Origin: Sphingopyxis jiangsuensis
Lineage (GTDB): Bacteria; Pseudomonadota; Alphaproteobacteria; Sphingomonadales; Sphingomonadaceae
Direction: 5' to 3'
Length of the DNA stretch: 64,000 nucleotides
Assembly: GCF_016734905.1 (NCBI RefSeq)
Contig: NZ_JAERPO010000002.1
Coordinates: 949,524-1,013,523 of the forward strand
The first letter of the stretch is position 1; each line of letters opens with the position of its first letter. A program made the translations under genes and the position numbers. The notes below the pieces were generated by a model. That model was not told the DNA's origin. It saw only the letters and a program-made list of their open reading frames with translations, and did not search any database. Shown piece by piece: positions 23,079 through 34,791 of the stretch.

Positions 23079-24299
23079 GCAAGGCGGGCGCCAGCGATCA
23101 TGGCTTCAACCCCCGGCTGATCGCCGCGGTGGTCGCGATCGGCGTCGTCGCCTTTGTCGCACTGTGGGCGCTGATCGCGCTCGGACCGCAATTGTCGAAC
23201 GGCAATGATGGCGGTGGCCACGCCCTGTCGAAATCAGCCCCCGGTTACGCGGGAATTGTCGATCTGAGCGAGCGCGCGGGCGCCGATGTGTCGCTGTGGC
23301 GGAGCGTGACCGGACAGGGCTATGAGGACTATGAGTGGCTGCTCGTCCTCACCCCGACGCACCGGACAAAGGCCAGCGAAATCGCCGAAATCCTCGATGC
23401 GCGGGGCGGCGACAAGGCATTGGTCGTCCTTCCCAAATGGGCGACGGGTCGTCTGCCCGGACAGGACGTGAAGCCGGGATGGGTCGGCACGGGCTTTCCG
23501 GTCACCCCCGACGGCGACCTGCTACCGACCGGCCATTTCGGCGAAGTGACGGTCGAAGCCGCGGCCACCAAGCCACAGCGGATTGCCGCCGAGGTTGCCG
23601 GGCAGCGCTTCGCGCTCGACCTTCCGGCCGATGTCCAGACGGTCGAAGGCCCGCAGCTCGAAACGCTGATTGCCGGTCCCAAGGGTGGCGCCGTGCTTGC
23701 GCGGCTCGAGGATCGCGATCTTTACATCCTCGCCGACCCCGACCTTATCAACAATCTCGCCTTTGCCTCGCGTGAGAAAGCTGCGGGAGCGGCCATGCTG
23801 GTCGACGCGGTGGCCGAAGATGCGGCCATCGACGCGCTCGCCTTCGATGTCACATTGAACGGCTTCGGCGGCCAGCGCTCGCTGCTGCGCTTTGCCTTCG
23901 TCCCGCCCTTCATCGGAATCACCTTGTGTCTGATCGCGGCGGGGCTGCTCGCACTTTGGCAGGCATGGATGCGTTTCGGCCCCGCACTGAGGCCGCAGCG
24001 TGCCATCCCGATATCGAAGGCGGCGCTGATCGCGAACAGCGCCGACCTCATCAAGCAGGCGAGGCGCGAACTCGACGGCGCCGACGCCTATGTGACGAGC
24101 CAGCGCAGCGCAATTGCACGGCGGTTGCACGCTCCCGCCGGTCTCGACGCCCAAGAAACCGACGCATGGATCGACAAGCATATGCGTCCCGGCGGCGAGC
24201 TGTTTTCGGCGCTCGCCCGGCGCCTGCCGCTCGCGCGCAACCGCCACGAATTCCTTGCAGACGCGCAGGCGCTGCATGCCATCAGAAAGGACCTTCTCC

Positions 24300-24310
<11 letters not shown>
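23075..24310 (+). CDS. DUF4350 domain membrane protein
   Basis: The 411-residue protein has a helix near the N-terminus ([22 protein letters not shown], about 15-36) and a second near residues 285-305 ([23 protein letters not shown]). Between them is a soluble domain with [21 protein letters not shown] and [16 protein letters not shown], characteristic of DUF4350, which resembles a GATase-like or substrate-binding fold. The cytoplasmic tail is helical. It overlaps DUF4129 by 4 bp and the MoxR gene by about 11 bp. The family is found with MoxR ATPases; its activity is unknown. Confidence 0.8.
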
Positions 24311-25261
<951 letters not shown>

Positions 25262-25265
<4 letters not shown>

Positions 25266-26578
25266 TTTACCCCACCCGGCGCGCCATCTACCTGCTGCTG
25301 TTAGGCGCTCCGATGGCGCTTGCGCTCGGGCTGGTGCGGCCCGAATATTGGCTGGTGGCGCCCGGCTGGATCGCGGTGATCCTCGCCTGCATCCTCGTCG
25401 ATGCAATAGCCGGCGCCAATCCGCGCCACGTCGCGCTCGACGCGCAATTTCCCCATCAGGTCGGCGTCGGCGATCCGTTCGACCTGACGCTCGCCGCGCG
25501 CGGAAGCCGCCTGCCGCCGCGTGCCGAACTGGCGCTCGCACTCGACGAGCGACTCGCGGCGGGCGGGCGGTTCGCGGAAAATCTGTACCGAAGCGCCGAC
25601 GGGACCGCGCTCGCGACGTCGCTGCGGTTGAGCGCGGCGCGGCGCGGGCAGGCGCTTGTCGAGGCGCTCTGGCTGCGCTGGGCGGGGCCGCTCGGGCTGG
25701 TTTGGAAGCAACGCAAATTCGCGATCGGTCGTGCAATCAGCGTACTGCCCAGCCTGCGCGCGGTCGCCGAGGAAGGAAGTCGGCTGTTCCAGCGCGACAG
25801 CTGGTTCGGGCTGCGCCAGCAGCGCCTTCGCGGCGAGGGAACCGAATTCGAGGCTCTCGCCGATTATCAGCCCGGAATGGACCGGCGCTCGATCGACTGG
25901 ACCGCGTCGGCGCGCCATGTGCGGCTGCTTGCCAAGGAATATCGTGTCGAGCGCGACAATCGCGTCGTGCTGGCGATCGACGCGGGGCGCACGATGGCCG
26001 AACCGGTCGACGGCATGCCGCGCGTCGACCGCGCGGTATCGGCGGCGCTGCTTCTTGCCTATGCGGGGCTCAAGCTCGGCGATCGCATCAGCCTTTATTC
26101 CTTTGCCGCCAAGCCGCTGGCCTTGACCCCCGCCTATATGCACACGCAGGATTTCCCGGCACTCCAGCGTGCGGCGAGCCTGATCGACTATGCACATGTC
26201 GAAAGCAATTTCACGCTCGCGCTGGCGAGCCTGTCGGCGCAACTCAACCGCCGCTCGCTCGTCATCATCTTCACCGAATTCACCGACGCGACGAGCGCCG
26301 ACCTGATGATCCGCGCGGCGCGGCGCATGGTCAGCAAGCACCGCCTGCTGTTCGTCGTCGTCAAGGACGAAGAGGTCGAGGCCGAGGAGAGACGGCGCCC
26401 CGAAAGCGCCGCCGACATCACCCGCGCGAATGTCGCGGCGGCGATGCTGCGCGACCGGCAGCTGGTGATCGCGCGGCTCCAGCGGCTCGGCGCCGATGTC
26501 ATCGAGGTTCCCGCCGATGCGATGGGCGCGGGCGTCGTCGAGGCCTATCTTGGCATCAAGCGAAAGGGCAGCCTGTGA
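25262..26578 (+). CDS. DUF58 / VWA-like protein, partner of MoxR
   Basis: The 438-residue protein begins with two closely spaced membrane helices (about 8-45) followed by a beta-rich region. Then comes the DUF58 core, [43 protein letters not shown], and a von Willebrand A-like half with [13 protein letters not shown] (a partial MIDAS, D-x-G-x-T). [10 protein letters not shown] follows. The GTG start overlaps the MoxR stop (GTGA). In this family the protein is membrane-anchored and thought to be remodelled by the MoxR ATPase. It overlaps the next gene by 4 bp. Confidence 0.88.
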
Positions 26579-27612
26579 TTCCCGCCATGCCCGCCCAGCG
26601 CAGCGTCGATGCACCGGGTTTTTCGACGCGCCGCTTTCGCGAGGAGCGCGAGGCCGATTGGGTCGCGTTCGACGCGTTGCTCGCCAAATTGGAAAAGAAA
26701 GGCGCGACCGCGCTGACGAGCGACGAACTGCTCCAACTCCCCATATTGTACCGCGCGACGCTCTCGTCGCTGTCGATCGCGCGCGCGACGAGTCTCGACA
26801 AGGCGCTGCTCGACCATCTCGAAGCCCTATCGATGCGCGGCTATTTCCTCGTCTATGGCGTGCGCGAATCGCGCGCCGCGCGCCTTCGTCGCTTCATCCT
26901 TTACGACTGGCCCGCCGCAGTGCGCGCGGTATGGAAGGAAACGATCGTCATCGCGCTGGTGATCCTTCTCGGCGCGATCACCAGCTGGTCGCTCGTCGCG
27001 AGCAATCCCGAATGGTATTATAATTTCGTCCCCGACGAGATGGCGGGCGGGCGCGACCCGCGCGCCTCGGTCGAGTATCTGCGATCGACGCTGGGGCACG
27101 GTCCCGATGCGGAAAGTGAGCGGAGCGGCCTCCACGTCTTTGCGACCTTCCTCTTCACGCACAACAGCGGCGTGTCGATCATGTCCTTTGCGCTTGGCTT
27201 TGCCTTTGGCGTGCCGACCTTGATGCTCGAATATTATCAGGGGATCTGGCTCGGCGCGATGCTCGCGGTCTTCACGTCGAAGGGCCTCGGCGTCGACTTC
27301 GGCGGCTGGCTGTTCATCCACGGCACGACCGAGCTGTTCGCCGCCGCGCTTTCGGGCGCCGCGGGACTTCGGATCGGAACTGCGGTGCTGTTTCCAGGCG
27401 CGTGCGGGCGGTTGCAGGCTGCGGCCCATGCCGGGCGCACGGCGGGCAAGGTGATGGTGGGGGTGATCGCGATGCTGCTTGTCGCGGGGCTGCTCGAGGG
27501 CTTCGGCCGCCAGCTCATCACCGATACGGCGATGCGCTACGGCATCGGGACGCTGATGATCGCCTTCTGGTTCGGCTATTATTACATCCCGCGGCGCGAG
27601 GACGCCGCATGA
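26575..27612 (+). CDS. Stage II sporulation protein M-like (DUF95) membrane protein
   Basis: The protein has about 345 residues. The N-terminal soluble part (RRFREEREADWVAFDALLAKLEKKG) is followed by at least five hydrophobic helices. It contains VFATFLFTHNSGVSIMSFALGFAFGVPTLMLEYYQGIWLGAM and FIHGTTELFAAALSGAAGLRIG, the hallmarks of the SpoIIM/DUF95 family. The name comes from Bacillus, but the family is widespread in non-sporulating bacteria in MoxR-DUF58-RDD clusters. The GTG at 26575 overlaps the DUF58 stop; an ATG at 26587 is an alternative. It overlaps the RDD gene by 4 bp. Confidence 0.87.
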   Translation: MIPAMPAQRSVDAPGFSTRRFREEREADWVAFDALLAKLEKKGATALTSDELLQLPILYRATLSSLSIARATSLDKALLDHLEALSMRGYFLVYGVRESRAARLRRFILYDWPAAVRAVWKETIVIALVILLGAITSWSLVASNPEWYYNFVPDEMAGGRDPRASVEYLRSTLGHGPDAESERSGLHVFATFLFTHNSGVSIMSFALGFAFGVPTLMLEYYQGIWLGAMLAVFTSKGLGVDFGGWLFIHGTTELFAAALSGAAGLRIGTAVLFPGACGRLQAAAHAGRTAGKVMVGVIAMLLVAGLLEGFGRQLITDTAMRYGIGTLMIAFWFGYYYIPRREDAA

Positions 27613-28484
27613 CCGACGCCGCAACCGCCCTCGCCAAGCGCCGCGCAGCGCAGGCGGGCAAGGTCCGCCAGTTCGTGACCCCCGAGGGGGTCGATCTCGA
27701 ACTGCGGATTGCGAGTGCGAGCCTGCGTTTCGGCGCGCTGATCGTCGACCTGACGCTGATCGCATTGGTATTGATCCTCTTTTCGTTCGGCGCGGCTTAT
27801 GCCGGTTTTGCTTCGGGTTCCGACATTGTGCTGAGCATCTGGATGCTCGGAGCCTTTGTCCTCCGGACCTTCTGGTTTCTCGGCTTCGAGCTCGGCGCGC
27901 GCGCAGCGACGCCGGGCAAAAGGCTGATGGGTATTCGCGTCGTTGCGCGCGACGGCGGGCGGCTCACCGCCGATGCGGTCGTGGCGCGCAACCTGATCCG
28001 CGAGCTCGAACTGTTCCTGCCAATGATGATGATCGGAAACGGCGCGGCCGAAGACAATGTCGCGGGCTGGACAATCCTGGCCGGGGTTATCTGGTCACTG
28101 ACGCTCAGCCTGTTCCTGCTGTTCAATCGCGACCGCATGCGGATGGGTGACCTGATCGCCGGAACATGGGTGGTGATGGCGCAGCGCGCCAAACTCGACA
28201 GCGAGATTGCGACGAGCGAGGCGGAAGGCGGCGCGATGCGCTTCAGCGACGCCGAACTGTCGGTTTATGGCATCTATGAACTGCAGGAACTCGAACGTGT
28301 GTTGCGCACCCGCGACGCGCGCGCGATGCGCGAGGTCGCCGATGCAATCCGCAGCAAGATCGGCCGGCCGGTCGCCGAAGAGGATGACGTCTTTCTGCTT
28401 TCCTATTACCGCCAGCTCAAGGAACGGCTCGAACGCGGGCTGCTGTTCGGGAAAAGGCGGGAGGATAAATATGCCAGCGACTGA
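27609..28484 (+). CDS. RDD family membrane protein
   Basis: The 291-residue protein has the RDD domain. The Arg near LRFGALIVDLTLIAL and the Asp-Asp-like later positions lie on three helices (about 43-65, 72-90 and 155-175), with the conserved ARAATPGKRLMGIRVV and NRDRMRMGDLIAGTWVV. The C-terminal 85 residues are cytoplasmic and charged (ELSVYGIYELQELERVLRTRD). It is the last member of the coupled DUF4129-DUF4350-MoxR-DUF58-SpoIIM-RDD set, and the overlapping starts suggest a single transcript. Some RDD proteins act in ion exchange, but no transport activity can be assigned here. Confidence 0.85.
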   Translation: MTDAATALAKRRAAQAGKVRQFVTPEGVDLELRIASASLRFGALIVDLTLIALVLILFSFGAAYAGFASGSDIVLSIWMLGAFVLRTFWFLGFELGARAATPGKRLMGIRVVARDGGRLTADAVVARNLIRELELFLPMMMIGNGAAEDNVAGWTILAGVIWSLTLSLFLLFNRDRMRMGDLIAGTWVVMAQRAKLDSEIATSEAEGGAMRFSDAELSVYGIYELQELERVLRTRDARAMREVADAIRSKIGRPVAEEDDVFLLSYYRQLKERLERGLLFGKRREDKYASD

Positions 28485-29172
28485 CAATCAGGGGGCGGAT
28501 ATCGGCGTGACGCAGGCGCTGCATCGGCGCCGGTCGGTCCGCGCCTTTACCGACAGGGCGGTCGACCCCGCGCTGCTCCGCGATATTTTCAACGCCGCCC
28601 AGCGCGCTCCCTCGGGCGGCAACCTCCAGCCGTGGCAGGCGGTGGTGCTCACCGGCCCACCCTGGCAAGCGGTGAAGGATGCGGTCGCCGGACGCATTGC
28701 GATGGGTCGCGAGGGCTATCAGCCCGAATATGACATCTATCCCAAGGGTCTGGTCGACCCGTGGGAATCGCGGCGTTTCGGCGTCGGCGAAGCGCTCTAC
28801 GGCGCGCTCGAGATCCCGCGCGAGGACAAAAAGGCGCGGCTCGCTCAATTCATGGACAATTACCGTGGCTTCGGCGCACCGGTGATGCTTTTCCTCCATT
28901 GCTCGCGCATCATGGGTCCGCCGCAATGGGCCGACATGGGCATGTGGATGCAGTCGGTGATGCTGCTGCTCGTCGAAGCCGGACTCGCCAGTTGTCCCCA
29001 GGAATGCTGGGCGATGTATGGCGAAACGGTGCGAAAGACGCTCGGACTGGACGACGGGCAGATACTCTTTTCGGGCCTCGCGATCGGCTATGCCGACGCG
29101 ACGCAGCCGGTGAACCAATGGCCGGTCCCGCGCGTCGGGATCGACGAAGCGATCGAATGGCAGGGATTTTGA
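28471..29172 (+). CDS. Nitroreductase family protein
   Basis: This FMN-dependent reductase of 233 residues has the typical start VTQALHRRRSVRAFTDRAVDPALLRDIFNAAQRAPSGGNLQPWQ, which carries the FMN phosphate-binding Arg-Arg-Ser and the Ser-Gly-Asn-Gln contacts. Later it shows MWMQSVMLLLVEAGLASCPQ, which binds the isoalloxazine ring, and the last segment GLAIGYADATQPVN. Members reduce nitro groups, quinones or enones with NAD(P)H. The ATG at 28471 has GGAGGA upstream and lies 14 bp inside the end of the RDD gene, so it may be co-transcribed with the MoxR cluster. Substrate unknown. Confidence 0.9.
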   Translation: MPATDNQGADIGVTQALHRRRSVRAFTDRAVDPALLRDIFNAAQRAPSGGNLQPWQAVVLTGPPWQAVKDAVAGRIAMGREGYQPEYDIYPKGLVDPWESRRFGVGEALYGALEIPREDKKARLAQFMDNYRGFGAPVMLFLHCSRIMGPPQWADMGMWMQSVMLLLVEAGLASCPQECWAMYGETVRKTLGLDDGQILFSGLAIGYADATQPVNQWPVPRVGIDEAIEWQGF

Positions 29173-29174
29173 AG

Positions 29175-29705
29175 ATGAAGCTGGCACCGCGCAATGCGCA
29201 CATTGGATTAAGCGCCGCCGCGATGTTGGCGATGGCAGGCTGTTCGGCGATCCCGACGCCCGAAGCGCCGCCGCCCCCGGCGCCGCAGCCCGTCGCCGCG
29301 CCGCTCGCCCCGACGCCCGCGCCGCTCACCCCGGCAAAGCCGTGGGACGAGCGCGCCGTCGATGTCGGCGCGTGGCGCTATGATGCCGGAAGCCGGACGG
29401 CCGCCTTTGTCCCGACGGGAAGCGCATCGCCGCTCGTCAGCCTCGCCTGCGCCGGTGGCTCGATCCGTTTGGCGGCCGACGTCGGCGAGCCCGGTCAGGC
29501 GTCCGACGTCCACCTCCAGACCAGCGCGGGAACGGACCGCCTGCGTCTCGACAGCGGCGCGGTGAGCCTGTCAGCGCGCGATCCGCGCCTCGACCGCATC
29601 GCCTTCAGCCGCGGGCGGTTTGCAATCGAGGCCGACAACGGCCGCGCGCTGACGCTGCCCGTCCAGTCCGAAATCGGCCGCGTGATCGAGGATTGTAGGG
29701 GATAG
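29175..29705 (+). CDS. Hypothetical lipoprotein
   Basis: The 176-residue protein has a lipoprotein signal (hydrophobic stretch ending LAMAGC at about residue 23). A proline/alanine-rich spacer of about 35 residues (PEAPPPPAPQPVAAPLAPTP) would reach away from the membrane. The soluble remainder is beta-rich, with KPWDERAVDVGAWRYDAGSRTAAFVPT and a cysteine pair (SLACAGG and IEDCRG). No named family is recognised. It starts 2 bp after the nitroreductase stop and is probably translated from the same message. Confidence 0.7.
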   Translation: MKLAPRNAHIGLSAAAMLAMAGCSAIPTPEAPPPPAPQPVAAPLAPTPAPLTPAKPWDERAVDVGAWRYDAGSRTAAFVPTGSASPLVSLACAGGSIRLAADVGEPGQASDVHLQTSAGTDRLRLDSGAVSLSARDPRLDRIAFSRGRFAIEADNGRALTLPVQSEIGRVIEDCRG

Positions 29706-30156
29706 AGCGCGCGTCGGCTTTGGGGTGGAAATTTGCCGCTAAATCCTCCCTGTGGCGAAGCCATGGGGAGGAGGACCGCTCGCGAAGCGAGGGGTGGAGG
29801 GGCCGCGACGTTGCGCCATTAGCCCCTCCGTCAGCCCTTCGGGCTGCCACCTCCCCATGCCTGCGGCACAGGGAGGATCTGATGTCCGCTTTCGGTCGTT
29901 TCCAGACATTCGTCATCCCGAACCGGGCCCGATGACCGATTGGACGCGCCCGCCCGTGCCCGAACGCGCAGTCCTGAAACGGGCTGAATCCTCCATCAAA
30001 AGAAAGGGCCGGAAGGAAGGCTGGCACCGCCGAATATTGTAGGAAAGCCCTATTTGAATGTGGCGGCGGTTACGGGGTGGATTCCTGCCTCGTCGTCCCC
30101 GCGACGGCCAGTTACGTTCGAAACCCGCCATATCGGAGGCCCGCAGGAGTCGGCGC
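29706..30156. other. 450-bp intergenic region without a gene
   Basis: The region lies between convergent genes and carries the large inverted repeat at 29743-29878. No coding frame is supported in the rest (29879-30156): the short frames there have no ribosome-binding site or conserved features. Both neighbouring genes point into it, so it is expected to hold terminators. Confidence 0.6.
29743..29878. repeat. 136-bp palindromic intergenic repeat
   Basis: The outer arms start ATCCTCCCTGTGGCGAAGCC (29743 on) and end GCGGCACAGGGAGGAT (to 29878). As inverted repeats they match at most of 29 positions, with CATGGGGAGG/CCTCCCCATG included. Inner segments GGGGTGGAGGGGC and GCCCCTCC also pair, so the whole can fold into one long branched hairpin. 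The format is that of a dispersed intergenic element rather than a simple terminator. Confidence 0.65.
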
Positions 30157-30591
30157 TTAACCTCCCAGCCGTACCGAGCCGCCCTTGATCCAGCCCCAGC
30201 GGCACGGCCCCTGATATTCTCGCGCATTGGGCACCGTCTTGCCGACGCCGCACATATCGGGATCGGTGCCGGGGGCGGCAAAGACGATCCCGAACCATCG
30301 GTCGTCGTCGGTCGCCTCGCACACCGATACCCGCACGCCGCCCGCAAGCTTTGCCTTGACCGCGCGCGTTTCGTCCGGCGCCCAATAGACGTCGGTGCCG
30401 CCATCGACGACGCGCGAGATGCTCGAACAGGCGGGGAGGCTCGGCCCCTCGGTTCCGATCACCACCGCGCGCGTCGCGAGCGGCTCGCCGGAAACGACAG
30501 GTGCATTGTCGGCGGGCGGCGCGGGTTCGCTGCACGCAGCAAGTGCGAGGACAGAAAGGCTGGCGAGCAAGATGGCAAAGGCTTGTTTCAT
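30157..30591 (-). CDS. Hypothetical lipoprotein
   Basis: The 144-residue protein has a lipoprotein signal peptide ending LALAAC (Cys at about residue 20). The mature part has CSSISRVVDGGTDVYWAPDETRAVKAKLAGGVRVSVCEATDDDRWFGIVF, which resembles a small SH3-like beta barrel. Four cysteines could make two disulphides. The ATG at 30591 was chosen because the longer frame would overlap the divergent gyrB promoter. Its start is about 107 bp from the gyrB start. No function can be assigned. Confidence 0.7.
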   Translation of the reverse strand: MKQAFAILLASLSVLALAACSEPAPPADNAPVVSGEPLATRAVVIGTEGPSLPACSSISRVVDGGTDVYWAPDETRAVKAKLAGGVRVSVCEATDDDRWFGIVFAAPGTDPDMCGVGKTVPNAREYQGPCRWGWIKGGSVRLGG

Positions 30592-30662
30592 GGCACCGAA
30601 TCTAGCCGCCGCAGCGTGCCCGCGCAACGCCCCTTGCCACAGCGCCAAGGGCCGCATTTTAG

Positions 30663-33239
<2,577 letters not shown>

Positions 33240-33340
33240 AGCCGCATCTGGCCGCGATTCGGCTTCGATTCGACGCGCATCCGATTGATTTTGTGTGCCG
33301 GGCCTGCTTTTGGCGCCTCCTCTGACAAGGGGATGACGTC

Positions 33341-33745
33341 ATGCGGGCCGTTTCTGCCATGCTGCTTCCGCTTCTGCTCGCCGCTTCAGCGGGCGCGCAG
33401 GAAGTCGAAATCGCCGACAATCCGATTGCCGAGATCGTCCAGGAAACCGAAATCGACGGCGGGATGGCGAGCTATTACGGCAATGAGCTCGCCGGAAACC
33501 GCACCGCCAATGGCGAGCGATTCGATCCCTCGCAGCTCACCGCCGCGCATCGCACCCTGCCATTCGGCAGCATGGTACGCGTGACCAACATGTCGACCGG
33601 CGACAGCGTGGTCGTCCGCATCAACGATCGCGGCCCCTTTGCCCACGGCCGCGTGATCGACATCAGCCACGCCGCGGCGCGCGAAATCGGCATGCACCGC
33701 AGCGGCACCGCGCGCGTCGCGCTGGCGCTGATCGACGAAGACTGA
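33341..33745 (+). CDS. RlpA-like double-psi beta-barrel protein
   Basis: This exported protein of 134 residues has a signal peptide (to about residue 19, AGA-QEV) and a double-psi beta-barrel of the RlpA type. It contains [43 protein letters not shown], then [29 protein letters not shown]. RlpA proteins act at the septum as peptidoglycan lytic transglycosylases. The catalytic acid position fits the Asp of NDRGPF. The SPOR domain present in E. coli RlpA is missing, so the protein would not be targeted by denuded glycan. The ATG at 33341 follows AAGGGG. Confidence 0.88.
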   Translation: MRAVSAMLLPLLLAASAGAQEVEIADNPIAEIVQETEIDGGMASYYGNELAGNRTANGERFDPSQLTAAHRTLPFGSMVRVTNMSTGDSVVVRINDRGPFAHGRVIDISHAAAREIGMHRSGTARVALALIDED

Positions 33746-33791
33746 CGGGAAAGCCAGCACCCACGTCCCATCCCCTCACTACCTCCTGTCG

Positions 33792-34718
33792 CTAATCGAA
33801 CACCGACCAGCCCGCCGCATAGGCAAAATGTTCGAGCGCGATCGCGCCGACGAGCGACGTTCCCGCATCGTTCAGCCCCGGCGACCAGACCGCGATCGAC
33901 CCATGCCCCGGCGCGATGCACAAAATGCCGCCGCCGACCCCGCTCTTCCCCGGCAAGCCGACGCGAAAGGCGAACTCGCCAGAATTGTCGTAATGACCGC
34001 ACAGCATCATGATCGCGTTGATGCGGCGCGCGCGATGCGCGTCGATCAACTGTTCGCCGCCAAGCGGATCGCGTCCCTCCATCGCAAGAAAGAGTCCCGC
34101 GCGCGCAAGCTGGCGGCAGCTCATCGCGATCGCGCATTGGCGGAAATAGACGCCGAGCACCGTTTCGACCGGATGCCGCAAAGTGCCGAACGCATCCATG
34201 AAATGCGTGAGGCTGCGGTTGCGCGCGCCCGTTTCGGATTCGGACGCAGCGACGTTAAGATCGACGTCGACCGCATGGTCGCACGCGCGGGCGCGGATGA
34301 AATCGAGGATTTCGGCGATAGTCGCATCACCGCTGCGTCCGTCGATAAGCCGGTCGGTCGTCGCGATGGCGCCCGCATTGATCAGCGGATTGCGCGGGAT
34401 GCCCGCCTCGCTTTCGAGCTGAACGATCGAGTTGAACGCGCTGCCCGACGGCTCGCGCCCGACGCTGTCCCAAAGCGCGCTTCCGACGCGGCGGAGCGCG
34501 AGCGCAAGCGTGAAGACCTTTGACATCGACTGGATCGAAAAGGAGATGTCGGCGTCGCCGGCGGTGTGAACCGTCCCGTCGGGGAGCGCGAGCGCGAAAC
34601 CGAAATGCTGCGGATCGACCCCCGCGAGCGCCGGGATATAGTCGGCGACCTTGCCCTCGCCGCGGTGCGGCAGCGCGATGTCATAGGCTTCGGCGACGCA
34701 GCGGGCGAGATCGGTCAT
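33792..34718 (-). CDS. glsA: Glutaminase
   Basis: The enzyme hydrolyses glutamine to glutamate and ammonia, and its fold resembles serine beta-lactamases. The 308 residues show [18 protein letters not shown] with the catalytic Ser64-x-x-Lys67 pair. [25 protein letters not shown] and the Gly-rich [18 protein letters not shown] follow, all diagnostic. The ATG at 34718 is preferred over a TTG three codons upstream and gives the standard length (E. coli 308-310). It is convergent with the RlpA-like gene and divergent from the helicase gene, with about 73 bp between the starts. Confidence 0.95.
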   Translation of the reverse strand: MTDLARCVAEAYDIALPHRGEGKVADYIPALAGVDPQHFGFALALPDGTVHTAGDADISFSIQSMSKVFTLALALRRVGSALWDSVGREPSGSAFNSIVQLESEAGIPRNPLINAGAIATTDRLIDGRSGDATIAEILDFIRARACDHAVDVDLNVAASESETGARNRSLTHFMDAFGTLRHPVETVLGVYFRQCAIAMSCRQLARAGLFLAMEGRDPLGGEQLIDAHRARRINAIMMLCGHYDNSGEFAFRVGLPGKSGVGGGILCIAPGHGSIAVWSPGLNDAGTSLVGAIALEHFAYAAGWSVFD

Positions 34719-34791
34719 CGACGACAACTAGCGCAGGATAGCGGCGGATTGAAGGCTTGCCGCCCTTCCCTCGACGCGCCACATCGGACCC

